Source of the DNA: Thermosyntropha lipolytica DSM 11003
GTDB taxonomy: Bacteria > Bacillota > Syntrophomonadia > Syntrophomonadales > Syntrophomonadaceae
Direction: 5' to 3'
DNA length: 64,000 bases
NCBI RefSeq assembly: GCF_900129805.1
Contig: NZ_FQWY01000006.1
Location: 1 to 64,000 of the forward strand
Shown: positions 26,182 through 36,114 of the stretch, in pieces
Position numbering within the stretch: the stretch's first letter is position 1
Layout of the letters: each line of letters starts with the position of its first letter
Program-made: the position numbers and the translations under genes
Notes under the pieces: generated by a model
The model's input: the letters and a program-made list of their open reading frames with translations, nothing else
What the model was told of the DNA's origin: nothing
Databases searched by the model: none

Positions 26182-27057
26182 CTATCTCTCCCCCCAAATT
26201 TCCACTACCAGTTTTCCACCTTTCACCGCTGATTTTATAATAACCGGACCTGCTGTATTGTTTTCAAACCTGAGGTCTAAAGACCCATAATCTACGGTAG
26301 CATCCATCCCTTCCGGGACATAGTGTATGCGCCTGCTGTGCATATGTCGCTCTATAATTTTCAGCCCTGCCTTTAAAGCAGCATTATAGAGCGTGCTTGC
26401 TACCTGACACACCCCCCCTCCGTAATCAAAATCCATAGCACCCATCATTATAACCGGAGCCGGCATATAGCCACGTTCGGGAGTCCTGGGCCCTACGGTA
26501 TTATTAAAGGAAAAGATTTCCCCGGGCCAAACCACAGTATTATTTATAGCCTTGCTGGCTAAAGATATATTGTTAAAACGGGCATAACTGCCCGCAATAA
26601 AAGTACAATAGCTCCCAATAACGGTATCAGCCCTTTGCAAATCATCTGCCGAATAACGCGGTTTAATCTTTATTACCTTTAAACTTATCTTTTCATTTTC
26701 TCCTGCTCTTAAAACTTCATTTACAGTACTTTCCACATCAATAATAACCCCATATTTTTCAGGTATAATTTCCCCCGTAATCTTATCAATAGTTGGTTCT
26801 ATCGGCACTTTTTGATATCTGACAGCTAATTCTTCAACTACTTCCTGCACTTCTTCAGGAAGTAACCCTTCCACCTTCTCTCCTGCTACTTCTACTCCCG
26901 GCTTCACACCAAAAAAATGCCTTTCTACTCTATCTAGCCAGCTGTTTATAAGAGGCAAACTTATTAAAAAAGTAAAAAGAATAAAGGTTCGCCGATTTAA
27001 GTAGCAAACATAAAACATTTTTTTATAAAATATCGACCACCCCTTAGATTTACTCAT
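26182..27057 (-). CDS. VanW family protein with peptidoglycan-binding N-region
   Basis: 291 residues with an N-terminal membrane helix (about 22-40). Then a YoaR-type region that resembles the peptidoglycan-binding_4 domain (VEVAGEKVEGLLPEEVQEVV), and a VanW domain at about 145-270 (NNTVVWPGEIFSFNNTVGPR, GGGVCQVASTLYNAAL, HMHSRRIHYVPEGMDATVDY). VanW proteins are linked to the cell wall and vancomycin-resistance clusters but have no proven activity. It is the first gene of a gapless trio with a YlxY-like gene and dacF, and lies right after the pnp terminator. Confidence 0.88.
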   Translation of the reverse strand: MSKSKGWSIFYKKMFYVCYLNRRTFILFTFLISLPLINSWLDRVERHFFGVKPGVEVAGEKVEGLLPEEVQEVVEELAVRYQKVPIEPTIDKITGEIIPEKYGVIIDVESTVNEVLRAGENEKISLKVIKIKPRYSADDLQRADTVIGSYCTFIAGSYARFNNISLASKAINNTVVWPGEIFSFNNTVGPRTPERGYMPAPVIMMGAMDFDYGGGVCQVASTLYNAALKAGLKIIERHMHSRRIHYVPEGMDATVDYGSLDLRFENNTAGPVIIKSAVKGGKLVVEIWGER

Positions 27058-27105
27058 AAATTTATATGTACCAAAATTATTTAATATAACCTCATAACCC
27101 CAGAA

Positions 27106-27134
27106 AACACAAATAAACCGAGGTAGCTCGGTTT
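27106..27134 (-). terminator. Terminator of rpsO-pnp
   Basis: AAACCGAG (27115-27122) pairs with CTCGGTTT (27127-27134) across a 4-base loop; the minus strand continues ATTTGTGTTTT. Confidence 0.85.
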
Positions 27135-27158
27135 ACTTGGAATTTAACTTATAATTTT

Positions 27159-29294
27159 TTAATTTTTGTTACTTTTTACATTTTTTAAAACTGCTTTGCG
27201 GGATAGATTTATCCTGCCCTGTTTATCTATATCCGTCACTTTTACTAAAATCTGATCACCTATATTTACAACATCAGTAACTTTATTCACTCTTTCCTCA
27301 GCCAACTGAGAAATATGAACTAACCCTTCTTTACCCTGGGTACCTAAAACTCCTGGTATTATCTCAACAAAAGCTCCGAAATCCATAATGCGCTTAACCG
27401 TACCCAGATAAGTCTTGCCCACTTCTACATCAGCAGTTATAGCTTCAATATAAAACTTGGCTTTTTGACCTGCTTCTTCATCGGCTGCCAGTATGAATAA
27501 AGTGCCATCATCTTCAATATCAATTTTACAGCCAGTTTCTGCTATTATGCGATTAATAGTCTTGCCCCCAGGGCCAATGACATCTCGTATCTTATCGGGA
27601 TCAATCTTCATCCGGATCATGCGCGGAGCATAAGGAGAAAGTTTTTCATTGGGCTTATCAATAGCCTCCAGCATTTTGCTTAAAATATACATGCGTCCTT
27701 CTCTAGCCTGGGCTAAAGCTTTTTCAATTATTTCCCGGTTAACTCCCAGTATCTTGATATCCATCTGGATAGCAGTTACACCTTTTTCCGTTCCTGCTAC
27801 TTTAAAATCCATATCCCCAAGAGCATCTTCTATTCCCTGAATATCACTTAATATGGCAAACTTATCTCCTTCTTTTACCAGTCCCATGGCAATACCAGAA
27901 ACTGGTGCTTTTATAGGCACCCCGGCATGCATAAGCGAAAGCGTGCTGCCACATACACTGCCCATGGAAGTAGAGCCATTTGATTCTAATACATCAGAAA
28001 CTACACGAATAGTATAAGGAAATTCCTCCTCACTAGGTATTACAGGCAGAAGCGCTCTTTCCGCTAAAGCTCCATGTCCTATTTCTCTCCTTCCCGGTCC
28101 TCGCATAGGCCTGGTCTCTCCTACACTATAAGGCGGGAAATTGTAGTGATGAATATAGCGTTTAGATTCTTCGATTCCTAATCCATCCAATATCTGCTCT
28201 TCGCCTAAGGAGCCTAAAGTAGTAACCGAAAGTACCTGGGTTTGTCCCCGGGTAAAAAGGCCTGAACCGTGAGGACGGGGAAGATATCCTACTTCACAGC
28301 TTACAGGTCGTATCTCATCTAGTTTGCGGCCATCTACCCGTTCGCCTTCTTCCAGGATCATTTTGCGTACAATTTCTTTTAAAACCTTTTCCAGGATCTC
28401 ACTTATTACCTTTTCCTGTTCCGGATATATTTCGGCAAAATGTTCCAGAGTAAGTTTGTTAACTTCTTCTACTTTGCTCTCTCGCGCTTTTTTATCCGGA
28501 TTCTTTACAGCTGCTTCTAATTTAGCTGTGGCAAATTCGCGTACCGCTGCCTCAATTTCGGGATCAGTTTCCTGTAATTTAGGTATCGATTTTTGCGGTT
28601 TAATTTCGGCAATGATTTTTTCCTGAAACTCGACTAATTTCTTTATTTCCTCATGGGCAAAGAAAATAGCATCGATTACCTGATCTTCAGGAATTTGATT
28701 CATTCCACCTTCTACCATCATTATGGCATCTTTACTGCCGGCTACGGTCATATGCATATCACTTTTTTCCATCTGCTCTACGGTAGGGTTAATAACAAAC
28801 TTGCCATCTACCCTGCCTACTACTACACCTGCAATAGGGCCATTAAAAGGTATATCAGATATAGATAAAGCAATAGAAGCACCTGTTATAGCCGTAACAT
28901 CAGGAGCGTTGTCTTTTTCCACAGATAAAACAGTTGCTACTATATGGACATCATTGCGATAACCTTTGGGGAAAAGCGGTCTTATAGGCCTGTCAATAAG
29001 TCGGGCACTTAAAGTAGCAAGTTCCGTAGGTTTTCCTTCGCGTTTTATAAAACCTCCCGGAATTTTCCCTACCGCATAAAGCCTCTCTTCATAATCAACA
29101 GTTAAAGGGAAGAAATCTATTCCTTCACGCGGTTCTTTGGAAGCAGTAGCCGTGACTAAAACTACGGTTTCGCCATAACGCATGACAACTGCGCCATTTG
29201 CCTGTTTGGCTACTTTGCCTATTTCGGCTACCAGCTTTCTTCCTCCTACTTCAGTTTCGAAATACCTTACCAGATAAAATTCCTCCTTTCGCAT
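27159..29294 (-). CDS. pnp: Polynucleotide phosphorylase
   Basis: 711 residues as given from ATG 29294. Two RNase PH domains (about 1-230 and 310-540), KH ([18 protein letters not shown], about 560-580) and S1 ([18 protein letters not shown], about 620-700). It phosphorolytically degrades RNA 3' to 5' and helps tail RNA. The upstream ATG has no ribosome site; an AAAGGAGG lies inside the frame, 8 bases before a CTG at 29273 that would give [13 protein letters not shown], the usual PNPase start. I therefore suspect the real start is CTG 29273. It follows rpsO, with an attenuator-like hairpin between. Confidence 0.96.
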   Translation of the reverse strand: MRKEEFYLVRYFETEVGGRKLVAEIGKVAKQANGAVVMRYGETVVLVTATASKEPREGIDFFPLTVDYEERLYAVGKIPGGFIKREGKPTELATLSARLIDRPIRPLFPKGYRNDVHIVATVLSVEKDNAPDVTAITGASIALSISDIPFNGPIAGVVVGRVDGKFVINPTVEQMEKSDMHMTVAGSKDAIMMVEGGMNQIPEDQVIDAIFFAHEEIKKLVEFQEKIIAEIKPQKSIPKLQETDPEIEAAVREFATAKLEAAVKNPDKKARESKVEEVNKLTLEHFAEIYPEQEKVISEILEKVLKEIVRKMILEEGERVDGRKLDEIRPVSCEVGYLPRPHGSGLFTRGQTQVLSVTTLGSLGEEQILDGLGIEESKRYIHHYNFPPYSVGETRPMRGPGRREIGHGALAERALLPVIPSEEEFPYTIRVVSDVLESNGSTSMGSVCGSTLSLMHAGVPIKAPVSGIAMGLVKEGDKFAILSDIQGIEDALGDMDFKVAGTEKGVTAIQMDIKILGVNREIIEKALAQAREGRMYILSKMLEAIDKPNEKLSPYAPRMIRMKIDPDKIRDVIGPGGKTINRIIAETGCKIDIEDDGTLFILAADEEAGQKAKFYIEAITADVEVGKTYLGTVKRIMDFGAFVEIIPGVLGTQGKEGLVHISQLAEERVNKVTDVVNIGDQILVKVTDIDKQGRINLSRKAVLKNVKSNKN

Positions 29295-29322
29295 CAGGTT
29301 GGCATTAGTTTTTTATAAAGTT

Positions 29323-29345
29323 AAAGAGCGGCATTTCCGCTCTTT
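29323..29345 (-). terminator. Hairpin between rpsO and pnp
   Basis: AAAGAGCGG and CCGCTCTTT (9-bp stem, 29323-29331 and 29337-29345) overlap the rpsO stop codon; on the minus strand AACTTTATAAAAAAC follows. A partial terminator or RNase-processing hairpin, as in other rpsO-pnp operons. Confidence 0.65.
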
Positions 29346-29613
29346 ATCTACGTAGTCCAAGCCTGTTAACAATATTGCGATAGCGTTCAAAATCATTTTC
29401 CTTCAGGTAATCTAACAGGGCACGGCGTTTACCTACCATTTTCAAAAGTCCCCGCCGGGAATGAAAATCTTTTTTATTAACCTTCAAGTGCTCATTAAGA
29501 TAATTGATCCTTTCGGTAAGAATAGCAATCTGTACCTCAGGAGAGCCGGTATCATTTTCATGAATCTGGAATTCCTTGATAATCTGCTGTTTTCTTTCCG
29601 GGGTTAAAGCCAC
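29344..29613 (-). CDS. rpsO: 30S ribosomal protein S15
   Basis: 89 residues, standard length, with the conserved [19 protein letters not shown] and [16 protein letters not shown]. It binds 16S rRNA early in assembly of the platform. RBS AGGAGG precedes the ATG at good distance. It has its own promoter and a leader of about 170 bases, which in several bacteria folds into an S15-binding autoregulatory structure. Confidence 0.98.
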   Translation of the reverse strand: MALTPERKQQIIKEFQIHENDTGSPEVQIAILTERINYLNEHLKVNKKDFHSRRGLLKMVGKRRALLDYLKENDFERYRNIVNRLGLRR

Positions 29614-29639
29614 TCCTTTTCACCTCCTCCTTTAACTAA

Positions 29640-29783
29640 TCGCCAAATACCAAGAAAAGCGTCGGAGAACTCGCATTTCCTAGTAAATGGTTCTAAGTTA
29701 TCACTGTCTGACTACCACAAACAGTTTAACCTCAGCAAAGCTTATGCCGCTCTTTACTCCAGGAAAAATCTTTTATACAACAA
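29640..29783 (-). promoter_or_regulatory. rpsO leader RNA (possible S15 autoregulation)
   Basis: About 145 bases between the promoter and rpsO contain no gene. Several short self-complementary stretches are present but I cannot assign a known S15 leader class. Autoregulation is inference from other bacteria. Confidence 0.4.
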
Positions 29784-29788
29784 AGTAA

Positions 29789-29817
29789 ATTTTAGCATAG
29801 ACCAAACAAAAAGTAAA
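29789..29817 (-). promoter_or_regulatory. rpsO promoter
   Basis: Minus strand: -35 TTTACT (29812-29817), 17-base spacer, -10 TAAAAT (29789-29794). Confidence 0.65.
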
Positions 29818-29831
29818 TGTTGCTTCCCAGG

Positions 29832-30761
29832 TTAAAAAGATACTATCTTTTCGGCCTGTTCGCGATCTCGTTTAAGCTGTTCAATCAATTCTTCTACCCC
29901 TCTAAACTTCTTCTCATCCCGTAATTTATCCAAAAAAGATATATTTAATAACTTTCCATATATTAATTCCCTGAAATCTAATAGATGAGCTTCGATAGAA
30001 ACGGGAAAATGTTCATGAAAAGTAGGCTTATTTCCTATATTCACCATACATTTATATTTTTGCCCATCTACATCAGCAATAGCAGCATAAACACCTTTCC
30101 CGGGTATCATTATATCCTCATCTACAGCCAGATTAGCTGTTGGGAAACCTATTTCTCTTCCCCGCTTCTCACCTTCTACTACTCTGCCTTCAACAAACGG
30201 ATAATAACCTAAAATTTTGCTGGCTCTTTTTATATCTCCCTTGGCCAGCAGTTCTCTTACCAAACTGCTGGAAGCTATCTCTCCATCTACTTCCACCGGT
30301 TGAATAATATGGACCTTGAATCCATATAAATCACCCAGGCTTTGCAATAAATCAGGGTTTCCTCTTCCCCGGTAGCCAAAAGAATAATTAAAACCGACAA
30401 AAACTTCGCGCGCTTTTATGCGCTCCACAATGACTTTTCTTACAAAATCCTCTGGTTCCCATTTCGAAATTTCTTCGGTAAACGAATTATATATAAGAAG
30501 GTCTAATCCCATGTTCGCTAAAAACTCCGCTTTTTTCTGGGCACTTAGCAAAAGCTTGGGTGCTTTAAGAGGATTTATTATTTTCGCAGGATGGGGATCA
30601 AAAATAAATGCCGCAGCTATTCCTCCCTCTTCATGTGCTTTTTCAATCATAGTCCTTATCAGCTTCTGATGCCCTACATGCACCCCATCAAAATTTCCCA
30701 GGGCTAAATACACTGGTTTATCATATAAAGGCATATTTTGTACTTCTCTTACTATTTCCAT
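29832..30761 (-). CDS. ribF: Bifunctional riboflavin kinase/FMN adenylyltransferase
   Basis: About 309 residues from ATG 30761 (MEIVREVQNMPLYDKPVYLA); the earlier ATG at 30869 overlaps truB and has no ribosome site. The N-terminal nucleotidyltransferase shows LGNFDGVHVGHQKLI and FDPHPAKI; the C-terminal flavokinase shows KRGREIGFPTANL and the MVNIGNKPTF block. It makes FMN and FAD from riboflavin. It is the last gene of the rimP-nusA-infB run, following truB. Confidence 0.94.
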   Translation of the reverse strand: MEIVREVQNMPLYDKPVYLALGNFDGVHVGHQKLIRTMIEKAHEEGGIAAAFIFDPHPAKIINPLKAPKLLLSAQKKAEFLANMGLDLLIYNSFTEEISKWEPEDFVRKVIVERIKAREVFVGFNYSFGYRGRGNPDLLQSLGDLYGFKVHIIQPVEVDGEIASSSLVRELLAKGDIKRASKILGYYPFVEGRVVEGEKRGREIGFPTANLAVDEDIMIPGKGVYAAIADVDGQKYKCMVNIGNKPTFHEHFPVSIEAHLLDFRELIYGKLLNISFLDKLRDEKKFRGVEELIEQLKRDREQAEKIVSF

Positions 30762-30792
30762 GGCAAACCCCTTGTTCTCTTTTTTAAATTTT

Positions 30793-31680
30793 TTAGATAA
30801 CCTTTTCCGGCTGCAAAAAATACTCTTTCCCCCTGCGCTGCAGTTTAGCAATGGCCAGGAGAGTATCATCTTTATATAACTTTACCCGGTCGGTTTTAGG
30901 TCTGAAATCCCGGCAATTTATGGGATTACCATTTTGTACCACCTTTATATCCTTATCTGCCAAGAGATAATAGGCATCCATAGCGGGCAGAGGATAATCA
31001 AGGGGCAAAAGCAAATCCCTTAGTTTTTCCACATCGGTGATATCCTGCAAATAGCAGGCAGATTCTAATTTAAAAACTCCCGATTTTATCCGGACTAAAT
31101 CAGCCATATAGGCTCCAGTTCCTAAATCAGTTCCTATATCATGACATAAAGTCCTTATATAGGTACCGCGCGAACACTCTACATAGAGTTTTATAACTGG
31201 TAAATCCCCTTTTTTATAAATATCTAAAAGCTTTAATTCCTTAATCAAAACCTGCCGACTCTTTCGCTCAACTACTATCCCTTCCCGGGCTAATTCATAA
31301 AGCCTTTTTCCTTTATAATGAACAGCTGAATACATAGGGGGTATCTGCTCTATAAATCCTGTGTATTTTTGTAAAATAGCAATAAGTTCATCTTCCTTAA
31401 ACCAGGTTTTACCAGTATAAGTTATATTTCCCCAGGCATCCTGGGTATCAGAAAATCCGCCTAAAACCATTTCGGTTATATATGCTTTATCCTCATTTTC
31501 CAAATAAGGTATTAATTTAGTAGCCTTGCCTAAAGCAACAGGCAAAACACCCCTGGCCATAGGATCAAGAGTTCCCAGGTGCCCTATTTTAGTAGGAGTA
31601 GAGAGCGTTTTTTGCAAATAACGAATAACATCAAAAGAAGTCATTCCTGGTTCTTTATTTATGTTTAAAAATCCGTCCAT
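30793..31680 (-). CDS. truB: tRNA pseudouridine(55) synthase
   Basis: 295 residues. Catalytic aspartate 39 is in GHLGTLDPMARGVLP; other TruB motifs (LNINKEPGMTSFDV, PPMYSAVHYKGKRLYELAREG, CSRGTYIRTLCHDIG) are intact. It makes the pseudouridine of the T loop in elongator tRNAs. Start overlaps the nrnA stop by one base, showing tight coupling. Confidence 0.96.
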   Translation of the reverse strand: MDGFLNINKEPGMTSFDVIRYLQKTLSTPTKIGHLGTLDPMARGVLPVALGKATKLIPYLENEDKAYITEMVLGGFSDTQDAWGNITYTGKTWFKEDELIAILQKYTGFIEQIPPMYSAVHYKGKRLYELAREGIVVERKSRQVLIKELKLLDIYKKGDLPVIKLYVECSRGTYIRTLCHDIGTDLGTGAYMADLVRIKSGVFKLESACYLQDITDVEKLRDLLLPLDYPLPAMDAYYLLADKDIKVVQNGNPINCRDFRPKTDRVKLYKDDTLLAIAKLQRRGKEYFLQPEKVI

Positions 31681-32654
31681 TATTTCACCACTTCTTCTAC
31701 CATAGCCAAAACCTGAATCTTCACTTCTTCTAAACTTCCTTCCCGCGAAGCCCCGGCTGCTTTTTTATGTCCCCCTCCTCCTATTTTAGAAGCTAGAGCA
31801 GCTACATCCACTTCCCCCTTGGAGCGGAAGCCTATTTTCACCATTCCCGGGCTTATCTCGCGAAATAAAATACCGACCTCTACCCCTTTTATCATGTGCG
31901 TATAATTTATTATCCCTTCGGGATGAAGTCCTAACGCTCCTATACTTTCAACATCTTTATAAGATAAAGTCATCCAGGCTATTTTACCATGGGAGCTGAA
32001 TTCCAGACTTTGCAGCGCTTTAGAAAGGAGCAAAATCTCTTTTTTATCTTTAGATTCCCAAAGATTAATCCGCAGTTTATCCAGATCTACCCCTTTTTCC
32101 AAAAGGTGGGCAGCAATGCGCAAGGTGCTGCTCCGGGTATTGCTGTATTGAAAACTTCCCGTATCCATAAGCATACCGGTATATAAAGCTTCAGCTATCC
32201 CGGAGTCTATATCAACTCCCATATAGTCCAAGATATTATAAACGATCTCGGCGGTGGAGGAAGCAGTCGGGTCAACATAGTTATAATGGGCAAAAAAGTC
32301 GTTGGTAGCATGATGGTCAATATTAAAAGTATATTTAGGTGAACTAAAGCTAGCAAGAATCGATCCTCCAGCCCTTTCTCGGTCTGAACAATCTAAAAAT
32401 ATCAGGTTATAATCTTTACCTTCCGGGGTGGCCGATGATTTTACGGTATGGACAGCAGCTAAAAAATGGTACAGATCAGGAACCCCATCTTCCAGTACCA
32501 TTGCTGCTTTTTTGCCTAAGGACGTTAATCCCAGATAGAGTCCCAATAGAGAACCTACGCAATCCCCATCCGGAATAATATGACCTATTATATAATAATT
32601 ATCTTCTGCTCGGAGTTTCTCTCCTATTTCTCTGAGGGTGCACCTTTCCGGCAT
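31680..32654 (-). CDS. nrnA: DHH phosphoesterase: nanoRNase/pAp phosphatase
   Basis: 324 residues. DHH domain motifs: IIGHIIPDGDCVGSLLGLYL, FLDCSDRERAG, NIDHHATNDFF; DHHA1 domain ends in KIGGGGHKKAAGASREG. NrnA degrades 2-5 nucleotide RNAs and also hydrolyses 3'-phosphoadenosine 5'-phosphate. It lies between rbfA and truB, as in other Firmicutes. Confidence 0.94.
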   Translation of the reverse strand: MPERCTLREIGEKLRAEDNYYIIGHIIPDGDCVGSLLGLYLGLTSLGKKAAMVLEDGVPDLYHFLAAVHTVKSSATPEGKDYNLIFLDCSDRERAGGSILASFSSPKYTFNIDHHATNDFFAHYNYVDPTASSTAEIVYNILDYMGVDIDSGIAEALYTGMLMDTGSFQYSNTRSSTLRIAAHLLEKGVDLDKLRINLWESKDKKEILLLSKALQSLEFSSHGKIAWMTLSYKDVESIGALGLHPEGIINYTHMIKGVEVGILFREISPGMVKIGFRSKGEVDVAALASKIGGGGHKKAAGASREGSLEEVKIQVLAMVEEVVK

Positions 32655-32657
32655 AAA

Positions 32658-33020
32658 TCATTCCTGCCTTTTTTCTTCTTTATTCAATTCTTCTAATATA
32701 GAAGCTATTTTTATTCCATGTTCAATAGATTTGTCTAAACGAAGATCAATCTCAGGCGCATGCCTTAACTGTATTTCTTCAGCCAGCCTGCTCCTTATAA
32801 ATCCTTTTGCCTTCTGAATAATCCTCATGGTTTCTTCCTGTTTGGCTTCATCGCCTAAAATGCTGATATTTATCCGGGCATGACTTAAATCACTGGTTAA
32901 GTCAACCCTGGTTACGGATATGCCGGTAAAATCGATACGCGGATCTTTAAGCTCCTTTATTATCATAGAAACCGTACGCTTAATCTCTTCAGCCAAACGT
33001 TCCTGCCTGCGTCTGCTCAT
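32658..33020 (-). CDS. rbfA: 30S ribosome-binding factor A
   Basis: About 120 residues from ATG 33020 (MSRRRQERLAEEIKRT) behind a GGGGGA ribosome site; the upstream ATG frame is read-through of the intergenic region. KH-like fold with ELKDPRIDFTGISVTRVDLT and IRSRLAEEIQLRHAPEIDL. It assists late 30S maturation and cold growth. Confidence 0.94.
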   Translation of the reverse strand: MSRRRQERLAEEIKRTVSMIIKELKDPRIDFTGISVTRVDLTSDLSHARINISILGDEAKQEETMRIIQKAKGFIRSRLAEEIQLRHAPEIDLRLDKSIEHGIKIASILEELNKEEKRQE

Positions 33021-33083
33021 AAAAATCCCCCTAATCATAAAAGAATAAAGCATGAGGGCAATAAATGCCCTCTTCACTTCCTC

Positions 33084-35486
33084 TTAAAGCTGTCTAGGTA
33101 CTTCTTCTAAAGTATAAGCTTCAATAATATCATTTACCTTTATATCATTGAAATCCTTTATACCTATACCACATTCATAGTTTTCTGCTACTTCTCTTAC
33201 ATCATCCTTAAACCTTTTTAAAGAAGAAATAACCCCTTCATAAACTACTACCCCATCTCTTAAAACCCTGACATTAGCATTTCTCTGGATTTTGCCTTCT
33301 ACTACATAGCAGCCAGCCACAATTCCTACATTAGGCACACGGAAAGTAGCTCTGACTTCGGCACGTCCCAAATATTTCTCCCGATATTCCGGCTCCAAAA
33401 GGCCAGCCATAGCCTTTTTTACATCATCAATCACTTCATATATTACCCGGTAAAGGCGAACATCTATGCCTTCTTCTTCCGCATGTTTACGGGCCTTACT
33501 TTCAGGTCTTACATTAAAACCTATTATTATCGCATTGGAAGCAGAAGCCAGCATAACATCAGTTTCCGAAATGGCTCCTACAGCAGCATGGATGACATTA
33601 ACTTTGACTTCATCTGTCGATAACCTTTGCAGTGATTGCGACAAAGCTTCTATCGATCCCTGTACATCGCCTTTGATGATAACATTCAGTTCTTTTACCT
33701 CAGCATCCTGCATATGCTTGAAAAATTCATCTAATGATACCCGGCTGCTCTTTTTCTGCTCTTCCAGCTTCTTTTCATTAAGCCTTAGTTCTACTATCTG
33801 TTTAGCAATCTTTTCATCACAGGCAATTACTTTTCCTCCTGCTTCTGGTACATCTGACCAGCCCATAACTTCAACCGGCATAGAAGGCAAGGCTTTTTCT
33901 ACCCGGCGGCCTTTATCATCCATCATAGCTCTTACTTTACACATATTGCTGCCACATACCAAACAATCTCCTACATGTAAAGTACCTTTCTGTACCAGTA
34001 CCGTAGCCACCGGCCCCCGGCCTTTATCCAGCTTGCTTTCTATGACCACACCTTCAGCCGGGCGATCAGGATTAGCTTTTAATTCCTGCATTTCGGCTAC
34101 CAGCAATATCATTTCCAGAAGATTATCTATTCCCTGTCCCGTCTTGGCAGAAACAGGAACAAATATAGTATCTCCACCCCATTCTTCAGGTACTATATTG
34201 TACTCGGTAAGCTGCTGCATAACCCTTTCGGGATTAGCCTCCGGCTTATCAATCTTATTTACCGCTACAATAAAAGGAACACCTGCGGCCCGGATATGAT
34301 TTATAGCCTCCACGGTCTGAGGCATTACCCCATCATCAGCAGCTACCACCAAAACTACTATATCAGTAACATTAGCTCCTCTAGCCCGCATGGCCGTAAA
34401 TGCTTCATGGCCTGGCGTATCAATAAAAGTGATTTTGCTGTCATTTATGTTAACCTGATAAGCACCTATATGCTGGGTAATACCTCCTGCTTCTCCCAGA
34501 GCAACATTTGATTTTCTTATCCTATCCAGAAGAGAAGTCTTACCATGGTCAACATGACCCATAACCGTTACTACCGGAGGCCTGGGTTTAAGTTGACTTT
34601 CATCATCAACTATTTCCTGCAAAAGTTTTTCTTCTTCCGGTATTTCACGCTGTACTTTTACTTCATATAAGCTGGCGACAATCTCAGCCGTATCAAAATC
34701 GATAACCTGATTTATAGAAGCCATGGTTCCTAGTTCCATAAGCTTTTTAACAATTTCGGCCGGAGTTTTATTTAATTTTTCCGCCAGTTCCCTTACAGTT
34801 ATATTATCTTCAATAGTTATAATTTCCGGAGTAGGTTTGTTATCATCCTCTTTTTTCTTTTTATGCTTAGACTTCTTCTGGGGACGACTATAATCTTTAC
34901 GCACTTCTACTTTAGTTTCATCTTTTTTGAACTTGGTAGGCTTTATCTTTACTATTTTTCCCCCAATTTTTTCTTCATCCACAATTTTATCACTATAATC
35001 AATTATTTCTACACTATCAGATTTTATCAAATCTCTATCTCCCAATCTTTTCTCCGGTTTTTTATTTCTCTCTTTCATATTATTCCCTTTGCCATCGCGT
35101 TTCGGTTTCATATTATTCTGTTTATTCTGTCCAGCAACACCGCTCTTTTCCCGGTTATCTTCTTGCGCGCTTAAAGGGACATTTGGGGCCGAAGCAGAGG
35201 GGAAAACATCTCGCTTACCTTTTTTCTCATAAGATGTGTGAGGTTGTTCAGGCCTATCATCAGGTCTTATTCTATTCTCCACAGAAACATCATTATTTTC
35301 TCCTTCCGGGATTTGAGTTTTGTCTTCAACCGGCTTAAGCTGTTTTTTTACCCAAATCACCTGAGAATCTTCCATCGTGCTCATATGATTTTTAACATCA
35401 ATTCCCATATCCTGCAATATATTAACCATTTCCTTGCTTGATAAACCTAATTCTTTTGCCAGCTCATGCACTCTTATTTTGGCCAT
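33084..35486 (-). CDS. infB: Translation initiation factor IF-2
   Basis: 800 residues. Two IF2_N modules: residues 1-52 ([20 protein letters not shown]) and about 225-275. Between them is a charged, low-complexity linker. The GTPase core is intact: G1 [14 protein letters not shown] near 310, DTPGHEAF (G3), [13 protein letters not shown] (G4), then domains II-IV. It places fMet-tRNA on the 30S P site. The end of ylxQ overlaps its start by 13 bases, fixing it within the nusA operon. Confidence 0.98.
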   Translation of the reverse strand: MAKIRVHELAKELGLSSKEMVNILQDMGIDVKNHMSTMEDSQVIWVKKQLKPVEDKTQIPEGENNDVSVENRIRPDDRPEQPHTSYEKKGKRDVFPSASAPNVPLSAQEDNREKSGVAGQNKQNNMKPKRDGKGNNMKERNKKPEKRLGDRDLIKSDSVEIIDYSDKIVDEEKIGGKIVKIKPTKFKKDETKVEVRKDYSRPQKKSKHKKKKEDDNKPTPEIITIEDNITVRELAEKLNKTPAEIVKKLMELGTMASINQVIDFDTAEIVASLYEVKVQREIPEEEKLLQEIVDDESQLKPRPPVVTVMGHVDHGKTSLLDRIRKSNVALGEAGGITQHIGAYQVNINDSKITFIDTPGHEAFTAMRARGANVTDIVVLVVAADDGVMPQTVEAINHIRAAGVPFIVAVNKIDKPEANPERVMQQLTEYNIVPEEWGGDTIFVPVSAKTGQGIDNLLEMILLVAEMQELKANPDRPAEGVVIESKLDKGRGPVATVLVQKGTLHVGDCLVCGSNMCKVRAMMDDKGRRVEKALPSMPVEVMGWSDVPEAGGKVIACDEKIAKQIVELRLNEKKLEEQKKSSRVSLDEFFKHMQDAEVKELNVIIKGDVQGSIEALSQSLQRLSTDEVKVNVIHAAVGAISETDVMLASASNAIIIGFNVRPESKARKHAEEEGIDVRLYRVIYEVIDDVKKAMAGLLEPEYREKYLGRAEVRATFRVPNVGIVAGCYVVEGKIQRNANVRVLRDGVVVYEGVISSLKRFKDDVREVAENYECGIGIKDFNDIKVNDIIEAYTLEEVPRQL

Positions 35487-35830
35487 TCAAACACCCCCAT
35501 ACTATTTGCTTCGTCTCCCATCCCTTTGGCCACTTGCAAAATTTTCTCTGCCATCTTGCGGTCATTTATAGTTATCGCTACACGATAAGCTTTACCCACA
35601 CAATTTCCTAGCTCATACTTATTGCCCAGGAAAACAAAAGGTATACCTTTTTTTTCACATAAAGAAACCAGAGTTTCTTTATTATTGGCAGCTATATCAT
35701 TGCTCATCACCAGCAAACAAGCTTTACGCCTTATTATACTGGATTTAGCTGCCATTACGCCTGATGAGACCTTACCTGCTCTTTGCGCTAAACCTATTAT
35801 ATTATAAACCTTCTGCAATGTATCACACAC
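35474..35830 (-). CDS. ylxQ: YlxQ, L7Ae/L30e-family RNA-binding protein
   Basis: 118 residues, L7Ae fold: [34 protein letters not shown], and [18 protein letters not shown]. Such proteins bind kink-turn RNA; the role in the nusA-infB operon is not known. No ATG is available: GTG 35830 or TTG 35818 are candidate starts. The gene is in the conserved ylxR-ylxQ-infB order. Confidence 0.9.
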   Translation of the reverse strand: MCDTLQKVYNIIGLAQRAGKVSSGVMAAKSSIIRRKACLLVMSNDIAANNKETLVSLCEKKGIPFVFLGNKYELGNCVGKAYRVAITINDRKMAEKILQVAKGMGDEANSMGVFEWPK

Positions 35831-35838
35831 CTTAAAAA

Positions 35839-36114
35839 CTATAACTCTATCTCCGCAATCTTTTTTTGCAGAGAAGAGATGACTTCATCGGGAATATCAT
35901 GTTCCAAAGCTTTCTGCAGCCTTTTCCCTTTTATTGCCTGGTTTAAACATTCCAAACGCGGGCAAATATAAGCCCCTCTACCTGATTTCTTACCCGTAGG
36001 ATCAACTGCAATCTCGCCTTCAGGGGTTCTTACTACCCTTATTAAATCCCTTTTATTCTTCATTTCCCGGCAACCTACACACATTCTCTGTGGAAGCTTT
36101 TTAGTCCTCACCAT
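35839..36114 (-). CDS. rnpM: RNase P modulator (YlxR)
   Basis: 91 residues of the YlxR/DUF448 family with the zinc-independent signature PQRMCVGCREMKNKRDLIRV and KSGRGAYICPRLECLNQA. YlxR of Bacillus binds RNase P RNA and modulates its activity. The start overlaps the nusA stop by 14 bases. Confidence 0.93.
   Translation of the reverse strand: MVRTKKLPQRMCVGCREMKNKRDLIRVVRTPEGEIAVDPTGKKSGRGAYICPRLECLNQAIKGKRLQKALEHDIPDEVISSLQKKIAEIEL

Noticed and set aside
33466-34299. 277-codon plus-strand frame opposite infB
   Set aside because: Shadow of infB; Ser/Thr/Leu-rich translation with no domain resemblance.
35474-35486. Overlap of ylxQ and infB as a frameshift fusion
   Set aside because: Both proteins are complete with their own starts and the overlap of 13 bases is ordinary in this operon.
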